Assembly (NCBI GenBank): GCA_022774325.1
Contig: JALFNN010000045.1
Coordinates: 1-64,000, forward strand
Length of the DNA stretch: 64,000 nucleotides
Source of the DNA: a bacterium
GTDB taxonomy: Bacteria; Bacillota; Clostridia; Lachnospirales; Lachnospiraceae
Direction of reading: 5' to 3'
The notes under the pieces are model-generated. The model worked only from the letters and a program-made list of their open reading frames with translations, was not told the origin of the DNA and did no database searches. Positions 44,036 through 52,299 of this stretch are shown one piece after another (position 1 is the first letter of the stretch; each line of letters begins with the position of its first letter). Made by a program: the position numbers and the translations under genes.

Positions 44036-44473
44036 TTAAATGCTCAGTCCCAAATCTTCCATGTCACTTGCAATATCTTCGATATTTTCCTCAACATCAG
44101 CAGTACGAGCTTCCCACGCATCCTTGCTCCAGATCTCCACCTTGTCCAGCACACCGGCAAGCACAACTTCTTTGTCCAGACTGGCATATGCACGAAGCGA
44201 AGAAGAAATCAAAACTCTCCCTTGTTTATCAAGTTCTCCTTCCACGGCGCTTCCGAGAAAGAAACGTTTAAAGTCTCTGGCCTTTTTGTTCGTGAGTGGT
44301 AAGGTTCTTAGCTTGTCTTCAAAGGCTTCCCATTCGTTTTCCGGATAGAGAAATAAGCAGCCATCCATTCCCTTGGTAATTACGAAATGTTCTCCCAGAC
44401 TTTCTCGCAATTTTGACGGAATGATGAGCCTGCCTTTCGCGTCAATACTGTGATTAAACTCTCCAGTCAACAT
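44036..44473 (-). CDS. mraZ: Transcriptional regulator MraZ
   Basis: 145 residues from the ATG at 44473 with AAGGTG 8 nt upstream. Two AbrB-like swapped-hairpin domains are each marked by a DxxGR motif (DAKGRLIIPSKLRE and DKQGRVLISSSLRA). MraZ oligomers bind direct repeats in front of the division cluster and usually repress it. The matching repeats are directly upstream (44503-44568). First gene of the mraZ-ftsZ cluster. Confidence 0.96.
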   Translation of the reverse strand: MLTGEFNHSIDAKGRLIIPSKLRESLGEHFVITKGMDGCLFLYPENEWEAFEDKLRTLPLTNKKARDFKRFFLGSAVEGELDKQGRVLISSSLRAYASLDKEVVLAGVLDKVEIWSKDAWEARTADVEENIEDIASDMEDLGLSI

Positions 44474-44502
44474 CAAGGATCACCTTCTTTCAAAGTGGTC
44501 TG

Positions 44503-44584
44503 CCACTTTTACACCACTTCGCTCCACTATTCACCACTTTCTACCACTTGAAACCATTGTAAACCACTTTATCTCCCTTTTCAA
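44503..44584 (-). promoter_or_regulatory. mraZ promoter with an array of MraZ boxes
   Basis: On the minus strand TTGAAA (44579-44584), 17 bp, TACAAT (44556-44561). From 44514 to 44568 the pentamer CCACT (once CCATT) recurs on the plus strand at 44514, 44524, 44534, 44544, 44554 and 44564, exactly every 10 bp, with one more at 44503. On the coding strand these read AGTGG with helical phasing. They overlap the -10 and early transcribed region. The rest of the 44585-44852 gap holds AT-rich DNA, two GTGGGG units 10 bp apart at 44711 and 44721 in the opposite orientation, and a GTGGGAAATTTTCCCAC hairpin near 44750. Confidence 0.8.
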
Positions 44585-44849
44585 CCCCCTTTTTCATTTT
44601 TTTATGCTCTCCCAGACTTTTCTGTAATTTTTCCTTTTTCTCCCCAAATTGCACAAAAAGCAGAAAAATCCCCTTCCGATTCCTCTTCACCCTCCATTTA
44701 GCATCAAGTGGTGGGGAATCGTGGGGGATTTTTTCGTTTTCATATCATTGTGGGAAATTTTCCCACTTTTTTCTGTTTTTATATTAATTCACTCATTGAA
44801 ATGGAGCAAATAAAATGAGCGCTGACACTTCCGGCATATCCCCGGAACT

Positions 44850-44882
44850 AAAAAAGAGCCTGCTCTCCGGCAGACTCTTTAC
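44850..44882 (-). terminator. Terminator of the small membrane-protein operon
   Basis: AAAGAGTCTGC-CGGAGA-GCAGGCTCTTT on the minus strand (one G-U pair) followed by a T-run; it follows the gene ending at 44902. Confidence 0.85.
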
Positions 44883-44901
44883 TATACACTTTTTATTTTC
44901 A

Positions 44902-45144
44902 TTATTCGGATAAATTGAGGGACTGAAGATACCCATCTACAGCAGTGTAATCCACTTCTGCCATATCTCTCGGCTGATTCTGCTCATACAAGCCGTACGC
45001 AGAATAACCAAGCCATCCAACCAGCGCCACTGCGATCACTCCCACGATGGCACTGCGCACGATGTGCATAATCTTCTGTTTCCTCATAATCTGTTTTCTA
45101 TTTGCTTTTTCTTTTTTATAACAATCTACTTTTTCCTGACTCAT
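44902..45144 (-). CDS. Small single-span membrane protein
   Basis: 80 residues from the ATG at 45144, 10 nt after AAGGAG; the longer frame would need a TTG start. A very basic N-terminus (KKEKANRKQIMRKQK) precedes one membrane helix (IVRSAIVGVIAVALVGWLGYSAYGLY), with an acidic outside tail of about 25 residues. The positive-inside rule puts the N-terminus in the cytoplasm. No family recognised; follows another small membrane protein. Confidence 0.7.
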   Translation of the reverse strand: MSQEKVDCYKKEKANRKQIMRKQKIMHIVRSAIVGVIAVALVGWLGYSAYGLYEQNQPRDMAEVDYTAVDGYLQSLNLSE

Positions 45145-45210
45145 CTTACTGTAGCTCCTTTTAAAATTAGATGCTACAATATTAGCATATTTCTTTAAGA
45201 GATTCAAGCA

Positions 45211-45492
45211 TTAGACTTTTGGATTTTCATCTTTTGTCATATGCTTTTCCGGAATGATTGTTCTTAATAGCTGGAAAGAAAAAATAACAGCTAAGTATCT
45301 GCAAACATTCCCTACAGTCTTATCCACTAACCACAACCACCAATTAAAAATCACATAAAAATCCGGATTAATCTGTAATAGATCCGGTAAGACATATTGT
45401 TCCAGGACGTATAAAGTTAATATAATCAAGCACAAAAATTCTAGCAATGTTAACTTTTTATTATTACTAATGCTATTCGCTTTCATATTCAT
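45211..45492 (-). CDS. Small membrane protein of unknown function
   Basis: 93 residues with two or three hydrophobic helices (LLEFLCLIILTLYVLEQYVL, FNWWLWLVDKTVGNVC, YLAVIFSFQLLRTII). It starts with AGGAGG upstream; a second ATG two codons later is equally likely. Lies downstream of an XRE-membrane regulator on the same strand, with a strong palindrome between them. It resembles the small membrane proteins often paired with XRE-type regulators (a DUF2975-like shape), but no family can be named with confidence. Confidence 0.65.
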   Translation of the reverse strand: MNMKANSISNNKKLTLLEFLCLIILTLYVLEQYVLPDLLQINPDFYVIFNWWLWLVDKTVGNVCRYLAVIFSFQLLRTIIPEKHMTKDENPKV

Positions 45493-45567
45493 AAATCCTC
45501 CTAAGGTATAAATTTATGGTCCACTGTCTCCAAATTTCTCACTATTCTGGCTGTTTATTTGCGCAAA

Positions 45568-45585
45568 TATTATACACTTATAATA
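45568..45585. promoter_or_regulatory. Palindrome between the XRE regulator and the membrane-protein gene
   Basis: TATTATA-CACT-TATAATA, perfect 7-bp arms with a 4-bp centre, 75 bp before the small membrane-protein gene; the minus-strand arm doubles as a -10 (TATAAT). Possible operator of the XRE protein. Confidence 0.45.
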
Positions 45586-45698
45586 GCACAAATAAAATCG
45601 CAGCAAAGTAATGAGTAATTTCCAGGGAGAAATTATTCGTTTACACTACTAAATGCACCACTAGAGTTCACCTTTTCCAACAATTTAGTACCTATTTG

Positions 45699-46175
45699 TT
45701 ATAGCCACTCTGCAAAAACAGATCCAAAAGACTTTATCAACACTCCAACATTTATAAGATTTATTACGAAACATACTGCTATAATAACTTTATAAACCTT
45801 TGGCAGTTCTATCCTTTTGATTCCACAATAAAGTAAAACTGCCAACATGATCACTAATCCTCCACCCGGAAACAAAGTGCCGGAAATTGCAACCATCAAT
45901 ACTGCAAGTCTGTTATTCCTTTCTTCCGGCTCAACTTCTATCTCAGTGTTTACTTCATCTTGCTCATCAGCACTCTTATCCTTTAACAATTCATCGATAG
46001 AAACCTTATATATCTCACTGAGCACTACCAAATTATCAATATCCGGATACGCTCTTCCATTTTCCCATCTGGAGACCGCTTGCCGTGATATATTGAGTCT
46101 TTCAGCGACTTGGCTCTGAGAATATCCCGCATTTTCTCTTGCACTTTTTAATTTCTCAGCTAATGTCAAAGTCAT
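45699..46175 (-). CDS. XRE-family regulator with membrane tail
   Basis: 158 residues from the ATG at 46175 (AGAGGGA upstream). The N-terminal helix-turn-helix (AEKLKSARENAGYSQSQVAERLNISRQ is split by VSRWENGRAYPDIDNL and the EIYKVSIDELL segment) is the standard Cro/CI type. After an acidic linker, two membrane helices follow (LFPGGGLVIMLAVLLYCGI, KVIIAVCFVINLINVGVLI). HTH proteins tied to the membrane this way may sense envelope or lipid state. It directly follows a DegV gene with a gap of 18 bp. Confidence 0.82.
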   Translation of the reverse strand: MTLTLAEKLKSARENAGYSQSQVAERLNISRQAVSRWENGRAYPDIDNLVVLSEIYKVSIDELLKDKSADEQDEVNTEIEVEPEERNNRLAVLMVAISGTLFPGGGLVIMLAVLLYCGIKRIELPKVYKVIIAVCFVINLINVGVLIKSFGSVFAEWL

Positions 46176-46193
46176 TCCCTCTATTCTATACAA

Positions 46194-47033
46194 CTATACC
46201 GCGACGATCACTCCTCCGTCATTCGCATACATACTGCTGATTCCTCTCGTATCCAGAACAAGAATCTGCTGCGGATGAAGTCTTTCATCCAGCATTTGTC
46301 TCAAAACTTCTGCACGTTCCGGGCAATTACAGTGCGAGATTGCCAGAACTTTATTTTCAACATTTACAGAGCCTTCCTCCACACAATCCACCAGTTTCTG
46401 AAGTGCTTTCTTCATTCCACGGGCCTGTCCCAGCTGGCATATCTCTCCCTTCGGAGTGGATCCCATCACCGGCTTGATATTCAGTACGTTTGCCGCAATC
46501 GCCTTAAGCCCCGTAAGTCTCCCATTTTTCCGAAGCGTTTCCAGTGACTCAAGAACGAAAAAGGTATTCTGTCCTTCGATATACTCTTCCACTTTTTCGA
46601 TGACTTCCGGAAACATCAGTCCGTTTTCTTCACATTCTATGATCTTACATGCGATCAATGTCTCACCGATTGATGCAGAACGGGAGTTAAATACATAAAT
46701 ATCCTTATCCCCATATTCCTCATGATAGAGATTTGCCCCTAGCACAGCACTGTTATAAGAGCCACTTAACTCCGCAGACAAAGTCACAACATATACCCGA
46801 TCCGCATCACACCGGTATCCCTCCATATACCGTTCCGGTGAAGGGCAGCATGACTTTGGACAGTTCGGACTCTCCGCTACTTTTTTCAAGAAATCCGCCT
46901 GATCAAATGTCTCATCATCTATAATATGATAATCGTCCACATCCATCGCAAGTGATGCCGTCTCAAATATTCCTGACGCTCTCATCTCTTCTGTTAACTC
47001 TCCACAGCTGTCTACGATTATTTTATAACTCAT
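46194..47033 (-). CDS. DegV-family fatty-acid-binding protein
   Basis: 279 residues. MSYKIIVDSCGELTEEM at the start, SCCPSPERY, VYVVTLSAELSGSYNSA and the RKNGRLTGLKAIAANVLNIKPV segment are DegV signatures. Members bind fatty acids and in some Firmicutes deliver them to a fatty acid kinase (FakB role); no kinase gene is near here. Two domains, cytosolic. GGAGG site before the ATG. Confidence 0.93.
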   Translation of the reverse strand: MSYKIIVDSCGELTEEMRASGIFETASLAMDVDDYHIIDDETFDQADFLKKVAESPNCPKSCCPSPERYMEGYRCDADRVYVVTLSAELSGSYNSAVLGANLYHEEYGDKDIYVFNSRSASIGETLIACKIIECEENGLMFPEVIEKVEEYIEGQNTFFVLESLETLRKNGRLTGLKAIAANVLNIKPVMGSTPKGEICQLGQARGMKKALQKLVDCVEEGSVNVENKVLAISHCNCPERAEVLRQMLDERLHPQQILVLDTRGISSMYANDGGVIVAV

Positions 47034-47133
47034 ATATCATTCCTCCCGAATCCGTCTTCAGCTTCCGCAATATGTAGTTTTCATTACCGCTTTGTATATG
47101 ATAACACACTCTCTAATGAAAAAAAAGACTTTT

Positions 47134-48297
47134 TTACTCCTCAATTTTTATCTTACGTGATACTCCCAATGCAATTCCCATTTCAATCATAAGAAATAGT
47201 ACAGACGTACCACCATAACTGATAAACGGCAGTGTAATTCCCGTATTAGGAATCAGATTCACCACAACTGCCACATTCAGAATAACCTGAATTGCAATAT
47301 GAGAAAAAATTCCGGTTACGATCAGAGCTCCATAAAGATCCGGGGCATTTTGTGCAATAAACAGAAGTCTATACAAAAGCAGTCCAAACAATACAAATAC
47401 CATAATAGCACCGAATACCCCTAGTTCCTCACAAATAACCGTAAGGATGAAGTCATTTTGCACTTCAGGTATAATCATTTTCTGTGCACTATTGCCTAAT
47501 CCTTTTCCAAAAAAGCCTCCGGAACCAATCGCGTACATTCCCTGCAGAGTCTGGAACGAAAGTGACGATGCATATTTTTCCGGATTCAGCCATGCGATAA
47601 TGCGGCGCAGCCGAAAATTATCACTGTTCTCCAGCACTTTACCAAGGACAGCCGCGATTGCCACAAATGCTCCGACTCCACATCCGCCAATGATAACGAA
47701 CGGTCTCATTTTCTTATGTACAACAAATAATATGAAGCAGGCAATTCCCATTACAATGATTGCCGAACTCAGGTTATCCGTCAGATAGAACACACCAAAA
47801 GCGGCTACTGCTCCCCACGCCAGTACCATAAGGCTTCCTTTCAGCTTATGAACCTTGCTTCCCATCTTACATATTAAATAAGGAATAAACAAAATGACTG
47901 CAATCTTCGTCACCTCGGCAGGCTGCATGGTCTGTCCCGTTCCCGGGATCTGCAGCCATCTTCTTGCTCCATACACCTCATATCCCAGTGGCGAATACTT
48001 TACCAGCGCCATCAGAAGCATCGCAAATCCATAAAGTGCTGCCGAGTATTTCGCATATCGATGGTAATCGATCCGGGTAACAAACAGCATAATTACAAGG
48101 CCCCCCATACTGATGATTCCCTGTCTTTTTAAATAATACATTCCATCATTAAACTTGCTCTGTGCCTCATACGCACTGGTACTATAGAGCATCACAAGTC
48201 CGAAGCAGATCAGGAATACCATCACAGCAAGAAGGCTATAATCAAAATATCGTATCGTTGTCGGCTTATTGCTTTTTTTCTTTTTATTTTTTGCCAT
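47134..48297 (-). CDS. SEDS-family protein (FtsW/RodA/SpoVE), second copy
   Basis: 387 residues from the ATG at 48297 (GGAG nine nt upstream). It closely resembles the ftsW product in the division cluster: NSAQKMIIPEVQNDFILTVICEELG and NTGITLPFISYGGTSVLF match the same places. Extra hydrophilic residues at the N-terminus (KNKKKKSNK). A PBP gene is not adjacent. Whether it is SpoVE, RodA or a second FtsW cannot be decided; the closeness to FtsW favours a sporulation or division role. Confidence 0.88.
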   Translation of the reverse strand: MAKNKKKKSNKPTTIRYFDYSLLAVMVFLICFGLVMLYSTSAYEAQSKFNDGMYYLKRQGIISMGGLVIMLFVTRIDYHRYAKYSAALYGFAMLLMALVKYSPLGYEVYGARRWLQIPGTGQTMQPAEVTKIAVILFIPYLICKMGSKVHKLKGSLMVLAWGAVAAFGVFYLTDNLSSAIIVMGIACFILFVVHKKMRPFVIIGGCGVGAFVAIAAVLGKVLENSDNFRLRRIIAWLNPEKYASSLSFQTLQGMYAIGSGGFFGKGLGNSAQKMIIPEVQNDFILTVICEELGVFGAIMVFVLFGLLLYRLLFIAQNAPDLYGALIVTGIFSHIAIQVILNVAVVVNLIPNTGITLPFISYGGTSVLFLMIEMGIALGVSRKIKIEE

Positions 48298-48492
48298 TCC
48301 ATACACTCCCAGCAGGTTTCCCCTGTTTTTCTTACTCTGCACAAGTATAGCACACCTCTTCACTTTCACACAAGAATATCTGCCTAAAAATGAAGATTCT
48401 TCTTCTTTCTGTTTTGTGGTACACTATAGACAGAATATACGAAACCATATTGTATCCGCAATAGAAACATTTTTTATGAAAGGAAAACAGAC

Positions 48493-49353
48493 ATGACGCG
48501 AGAAGAACTTTATCAATCCATTTATACACATGAAACCATTTATATTCCACCCCAAGAGGAAGGAAGTGCCGCTCTGGAAGTTGCCCTTGGTTGCAGCTGG
48601 CACAAATGTACTTTCTGTGATTTTGCCCGGGATGAATTCTTCATTCATCCGCTTTCCCGCATTGAACACAATCTGCAGATCCTCGGAATGCTTCAACCAG
48701 AAAATACAAGGCTGTTTCTGCTCGGTGAAAACGCATTCTGCCTCTCCACTGAATTCTTATGTCAGATCATTGATCTTGTCGCAAAATATATGCCCAATGT
48801 ACATAGAATCGCCATGTATTCCCGTGCTGATGACATACTCCGGAAAACAGATGAAGAATTGCGACTGCTGAAATCCAGAGGCGTTGCCGCTCTTCATATC
48901 GGAGTGGAGAGCGGAAGCGACCCGATTCTGGCAGAACGGTGCAAGGGCGTGACATCCGCACAGATTCTGGATGCTCTGCATCGTCTGGAGCAAACAGGCA
49001 TCGATTACTTTGTCACCATTATCCCCGGACTTGGCGGACGTGAGTATTCCCATCTCCATGCACTAGAAACAGCCCGACTTCTGAATCAGCTCCATCCAAA
49101 AAACATATGGTGTCTGAAGCTGAAGCTCTGGGAAGACACAAAGCTCTGCAAAGAAGCACAAAAAGGATTTTTCCAGATGATGACTCCGGAAGAAATCCTT
49201 TTGGAAGAGCGCCTGATGCTTGAAAATCTGCACGTGAAGGACTGTCTGTTCGAAGACACGACCGTTCTGGACCAGTATACCATTTACGGAATGCTTCCCG
49301 ACCAGAAAAAAGACCTTCTTCGTGCAATCGATTACCTGCTCGCCAGACCATAG
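48493..49353 (+). CDS. Radical SAM protein
   Basis: 286 residues. The Fe-S cluster cysteines are Cys34, Cys39 and Cys42 (GCSWHKCTFC), so the spacing is CX4CX2C rather than the usual CX3CX2C; this spacing is shared by a subgroup with a tryptophan in the loop. SAM-binding segments include HIGVESGSD and TIIPGLGG, the beta-strand order of the Elp3-like core. No B12 domain. It begins with GAAAGGAAAACAG upstream. Reaction and substrate unknown; the gene stands alone. Confidence 0.85.
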   Translation: MTREELYQSIYTHETIYIPPQEEGSAALEVALGCSWHKCTFCDFARDEFFIHPLSRIEHNLQILGMLQPENTRLFLLGENAFCLSTEFLCQIIDLVAKYMPNVHRIAMYSRADDILRKTDEELRLLKSRGVAALHIGVESGSDPILAERCKGVTSAQILDALHRLEQTGIDYFVTIIPGLGGREYSHLHALETARLLNQLHPKNIWCLKLKLWEDTKLCKEAQKGFFQMMTPEEILLEERLMLENLHVKDCLFEDTTVLDQYTIYGMLPDQKKDLLRAIDYLLARP

Positions 49354-49373
49354 CTATTTCGTTTTCAATCATT

Positions 49374-51188
49374 CTATACATGAAATGTCTTTTCCATTTC
49401 CTCGCGGAACTCGCGCCCTTTAAAAAGGATCAGCGCGGTGAGTGTCAGGAATGAAAATGCAATACTGATGACCGACGGTGCCGTCACGTTAACCAGCCCT
49501 GTCAGGATAAAAACCAGCGGGAAAAGCAGTCCATACCCTGCCGCCATCACAAAGTAGATCATATACTGTTTTGGATGGTGGTAGTATATTTTGGAAATGA
49601 TCATCATGGAAATGATAATCACAATACTGACAACCGGAAAAACAAAATCCACCGACCATCCGCGCCATCCTGTCAGCAGATCCCACACTGTACAGACGGT
49701 CGTCACCACAGCCAGCTGCCACATAGCATTTTTCAAAAGATTGTATCGTTTAAAGAATGCAACCGCAAGTGCAAGCCACATACTGAATGCACCCCCGCAT
49801 ATTTTCAGTGATAATCCGAAATGTCCATCCACACAATAATCACTCCCCAGTGCGATGACCGCTGCCGCAATACATAAGAAGGTAAATATCCGAAATACTT
49901 TCATTCCAATCGAATCAGCAGTCGCCTCTTCCGGATATTCAGTCTCAAGCAGTGTCACCTTGATTCCCTCTTGTTCAAGAATGCAAAAAAAGTTCTTCTT
50001 GATCACCGAACTGTCAAATCTTGACGTAAATCCCAAATAAACATTCTCTTCAAATGAACACATACATAGTTCCACTTTCGGTGTGCTGGTAAATACACCG
50101 AAACGCTCAATATACTTCGCATAGTCTTCCGGCATACGAATGATTCCCATATTGGAAAAAATCGCCGTTATCTCCTTTGCCGAACTGCGTGATCCAAAAC
50201 CGATGCAGAAATTCTTTAATCCAAGCGGTGCGAGCCGCAGGATCGGATGCACTTCAAGTGCAAAATATTCACTCATCCGTTCCCCCATTTTCTCTTTTGT
50301 GAGGCCCTCGTCAAAATATTGCTTCACCTCACGGATCACTTCGTTCAGACTATCTTTTCCCTGACCGAAACGGTGTTCCACCTCCAGCCAGCTAAAAAAA
50401 TTCAGCATGGAATCTGTCGGGAAAAATTTCCGCAGATTGACAGGCACCATAAGCGCCACCGGTTTTTCCTCCTGACGCCTGGACATTTTCCCGTGAATCG
50501 CGCACATCAGAACCGCTGTTAAGTACACCGTCATCGACACACCATATTCCTTCGCCTTTTTCGCAAGATCCGCCACTTTCACTTCTGCTTCCGTCACCTG
50601 AAGGCTTCCGAGATCACTGTTTCTTCTAATCTGATATGCTTTTCTCCGGTTCTTTTTTCTGCCCTTATTATCACGAGAATAGTACTTCGCAAATCCGTCG
50701 TCTTCCTGGTCCGAAACAGTAACCGTCTTCTCGTTTAATTCAAGATCCGCCAGCCCGTCCCCTTCATGTACTAGGAACAAATAATTCTTCACCAACTCCC
50801 GAATAAATTCACTGGCTCCCGTCCCATCTGTCAGTGCATGAAAGACCTCAAAATTAATCCTCTTCTTATAATATGTCACTTCAAACAAAAGCTCTTTCTT
50901 GTCCCGGATGTACAGATTTCTGCAAGGTTCCCGGGTTTCTTTCCGAACGACCGGGCGCAGATTACTCTGTTCAAGATAATGCCAGAACAAGCCTTTTCTC
51001 ATCACCGACAAGAACATCGGATATTTAACCAGCGTCCTGTCCAGCGCCTGCTGAAGCTTTGCTTCCTCAATTTCCTCTCTTAATTCACAATAAAAGCGGA
51101 ATACACGGGTATCCCTTTTCGTACTTGCTGCCGAAAAAAGTTTTGCCGCGTTGTCCAGTTTCCGCCAATACGCACCCCTCGACTGCAT
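49374..51188 (-). CDS. Acyltransferase (condensation-like) fused to a six-helix membrane domain
   Basis: 604 residues. Residues 1-420 resemble the alcohol acetyltransferase/condensation superfamily: HALTDG (117-122) is the HxxxDG catalytic motif, and MVPVNLRKFFPTDSMLNFFSW is the second conserved strand. From about 430 to the end are six membrane helices, the part annotated DUF6320 in similar proteins. An acyl transfer reaction at the inner membrane face is inferred. The esterase gene lies 5 bp upstream on the same strand, so the two act together, perhaps making and cleaving a lipid ester. Confidence 0.75.
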   Translation of the reverse strand: MQSRGAYWRKLDNAAKLFSAASTKRDTRVFRFYCELREEIEEAKLQQALDRTLVKYPMFLSVMRKGLFWHYLEQSNLRPVVRKETREPCRNLYIRDKKELLFEVTYYKKRINFEVFHALTDGTGASEFIRELVKNYLFLVHEGDGLADLELNEKTVTVSDQEDDGFAKYYSRDNKGRKKNRRKAYQIRRNSDLGSLQVTEAEVKVADLAKKAKEYGVSMTVYLTAVLMCAIHGKMSRRQEEKPVALMVPVNLRKFFPTDSMLNFFSWLEVEHRFGQGKDSLNEVIREVKQYFDEGLTKEKMGERMSEYFALEVHPILRLAPLGLKNFCIGFGSRSSAKEITAIFSNMGIIRMPEDYAKYIERFGVFTSTPKVELCMCSFEENVYLGFTSRFDSSVIKKNFFCILEQEGIKVTLLETEYPEEATADSIGMKVFRIFTFLCIAAAVIALGSDYCVDGHFGLSLKICGGAFSMWLALAVAFFKRYNLLKNAMWQLAVVTTVCTVWDLLTGWRGWSVDFVFPVVSIVIIISMMIISKIYYHHPKQYMIYFVMAAGYGLLFPLVFILTGLVNVTAPSVISIAFSFLTLTALILFKGREFREEMEKTFHV

Positions 51189-51193
51189 AACGG

Positions 51194-52129
51194 CTATTCC
51201 CTCCTCAAAAAATTATTTATAATATCAAAACTTTCCTGTACGTGATTGCTTTTGATTCCCAGGGCAAAAAAACCGTGAAGTGCGTTCTTGATCCGGTAGA
51301 CTTCTACCCTGTTTCCTGCCGCTTCCAGTTTTCTTCCATATGCCTCTCCCTCATCTCTTAATGGATCATATTCCGCGGTTATGACCAGCGTATCCGGCTG
51401 ATTTTGCAGATTCTCTTCCAGAATCGGTGCAAAATAGGGATTCATCCGATCCTCTTCTTTCCCCGCGTAAAAATCAAGGTAATCTCTTAGTTTTCCTGCT
51501 GTCAGAAGATAATCTGTCCCATTTTCCCTAACAGAATCAAATGATGAATTTTCCGAATAATCATTATTCGTTGCTGGGTAGATTAGAATCTGCCTTCTGG
51601 GGAGAAATTCTCCTCTGTCTCTTGCCATTAGTGAAAGTGCTGCAGCCAGATTTCCTCCTGCGCTGTCTCCTATCAGTGTGATATCCTCTGAATTCACATT
51701 CAAAAGAAACTCTTTTTCATACATTGCCTTCGCCACCGCATAGCAGTCCTCAAGCCCGGTCGGGAACTTGTGCTCCGGAGCAAGCCGGTATTCAATCGCC
51801 GCCACGATATGCCCTGTGGCATTCGCAAGGCGGGCACATATCCTCTCATAATTATCTACATGTTCGGTGGACCACCCGCCGCCATGCAGGAACAGCATCA
51901 CCCGCATTCCATTTGCCACCTGCTCTTCCTGAAATGTCTTCTCATCCGGGAAAAACAACCGGACCGGCACCAGATGATCCCCATTGTAAATACGTGTATC
52001 TACCGTCCGATAGAAGATCTTCATAAGATCCAGCCGTTTCAAATCTGCCAGCTGTCTGGATTTCTCCACATCTATTTCTTCAAAAGACAATGCTTTTAAT
52101 ATTTTCTTTGCTGCTTTATTGATATCCAT
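51194..52129 (-). CDS. Alpha/beta-hydrolase esterase (hormone-sensitive-lipase family)
   Basis: 311 residues from the ATG at 52129 with AAGGAG upstream; a longer frame adds 19 residues. HGGGW is the oxyanion-hole motif of the HSL family, GDSAGGN holds the nucleophilic serine, the aspartate is in TAEYDPLRDEG and the histidine in NALHGFFAL. Complete catalytic triad; no signal peptide, so cytosolic. First gene of a pair with the acyltransferase fusion. Confidence 0.9.
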   Translation of the reverse strand: MDINKAAKKILKALSFEEIDVEKSRQLADLKRLDLMKIFYRTVDTRIYNGDHLVPVRLFFPDEKTFQEEQVANGMRVMLFLHGGGWSTEHVDNYERICARLANATGHIVAAIEYRLAPEHKFPTGLEDCYAVAKAMYEKEFLLNVNSEDITLIGDSAGGNLAAALSLMARDRGEFLPRRQILIYPATNNDYSENSSFDSVRENGTDYLLTAGKLRDYLDFYAGKEEDRMNPYFAPILEENLQNQPDTLVITAEYDPLRDEGEAYGRKLEAAGNRVEVYRIKNALHGFFALGIKSNHVQESFDIINNFLRRE

Positions 52130-52235
52130 ATTATCTCCTTCCAGTTTTCTAATATTCATTTTGCGGGTTTTCCATACAGATGTCAAGTATTAGCGGCGAA
52201 GCTTCATTTTCTTTTAACTTCAAACAAATTTTTCG

Positions 52236-52264
52236 TTTACATTTTTATGCTAACCTTATATAGT
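52236..52264 (+). promoter_or_regulatory. Promoter of the phospholipase C-like / MFS pair
   Basis: TTTACA (52236-52241), 17 bp, TATAGT (52259-52264), 35 bp before the start codon. Confidence 0.65.
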
Positions 52265-52299
52265 TAAAATAGGATTTAGTCAGATGGGAGGAAACACAC

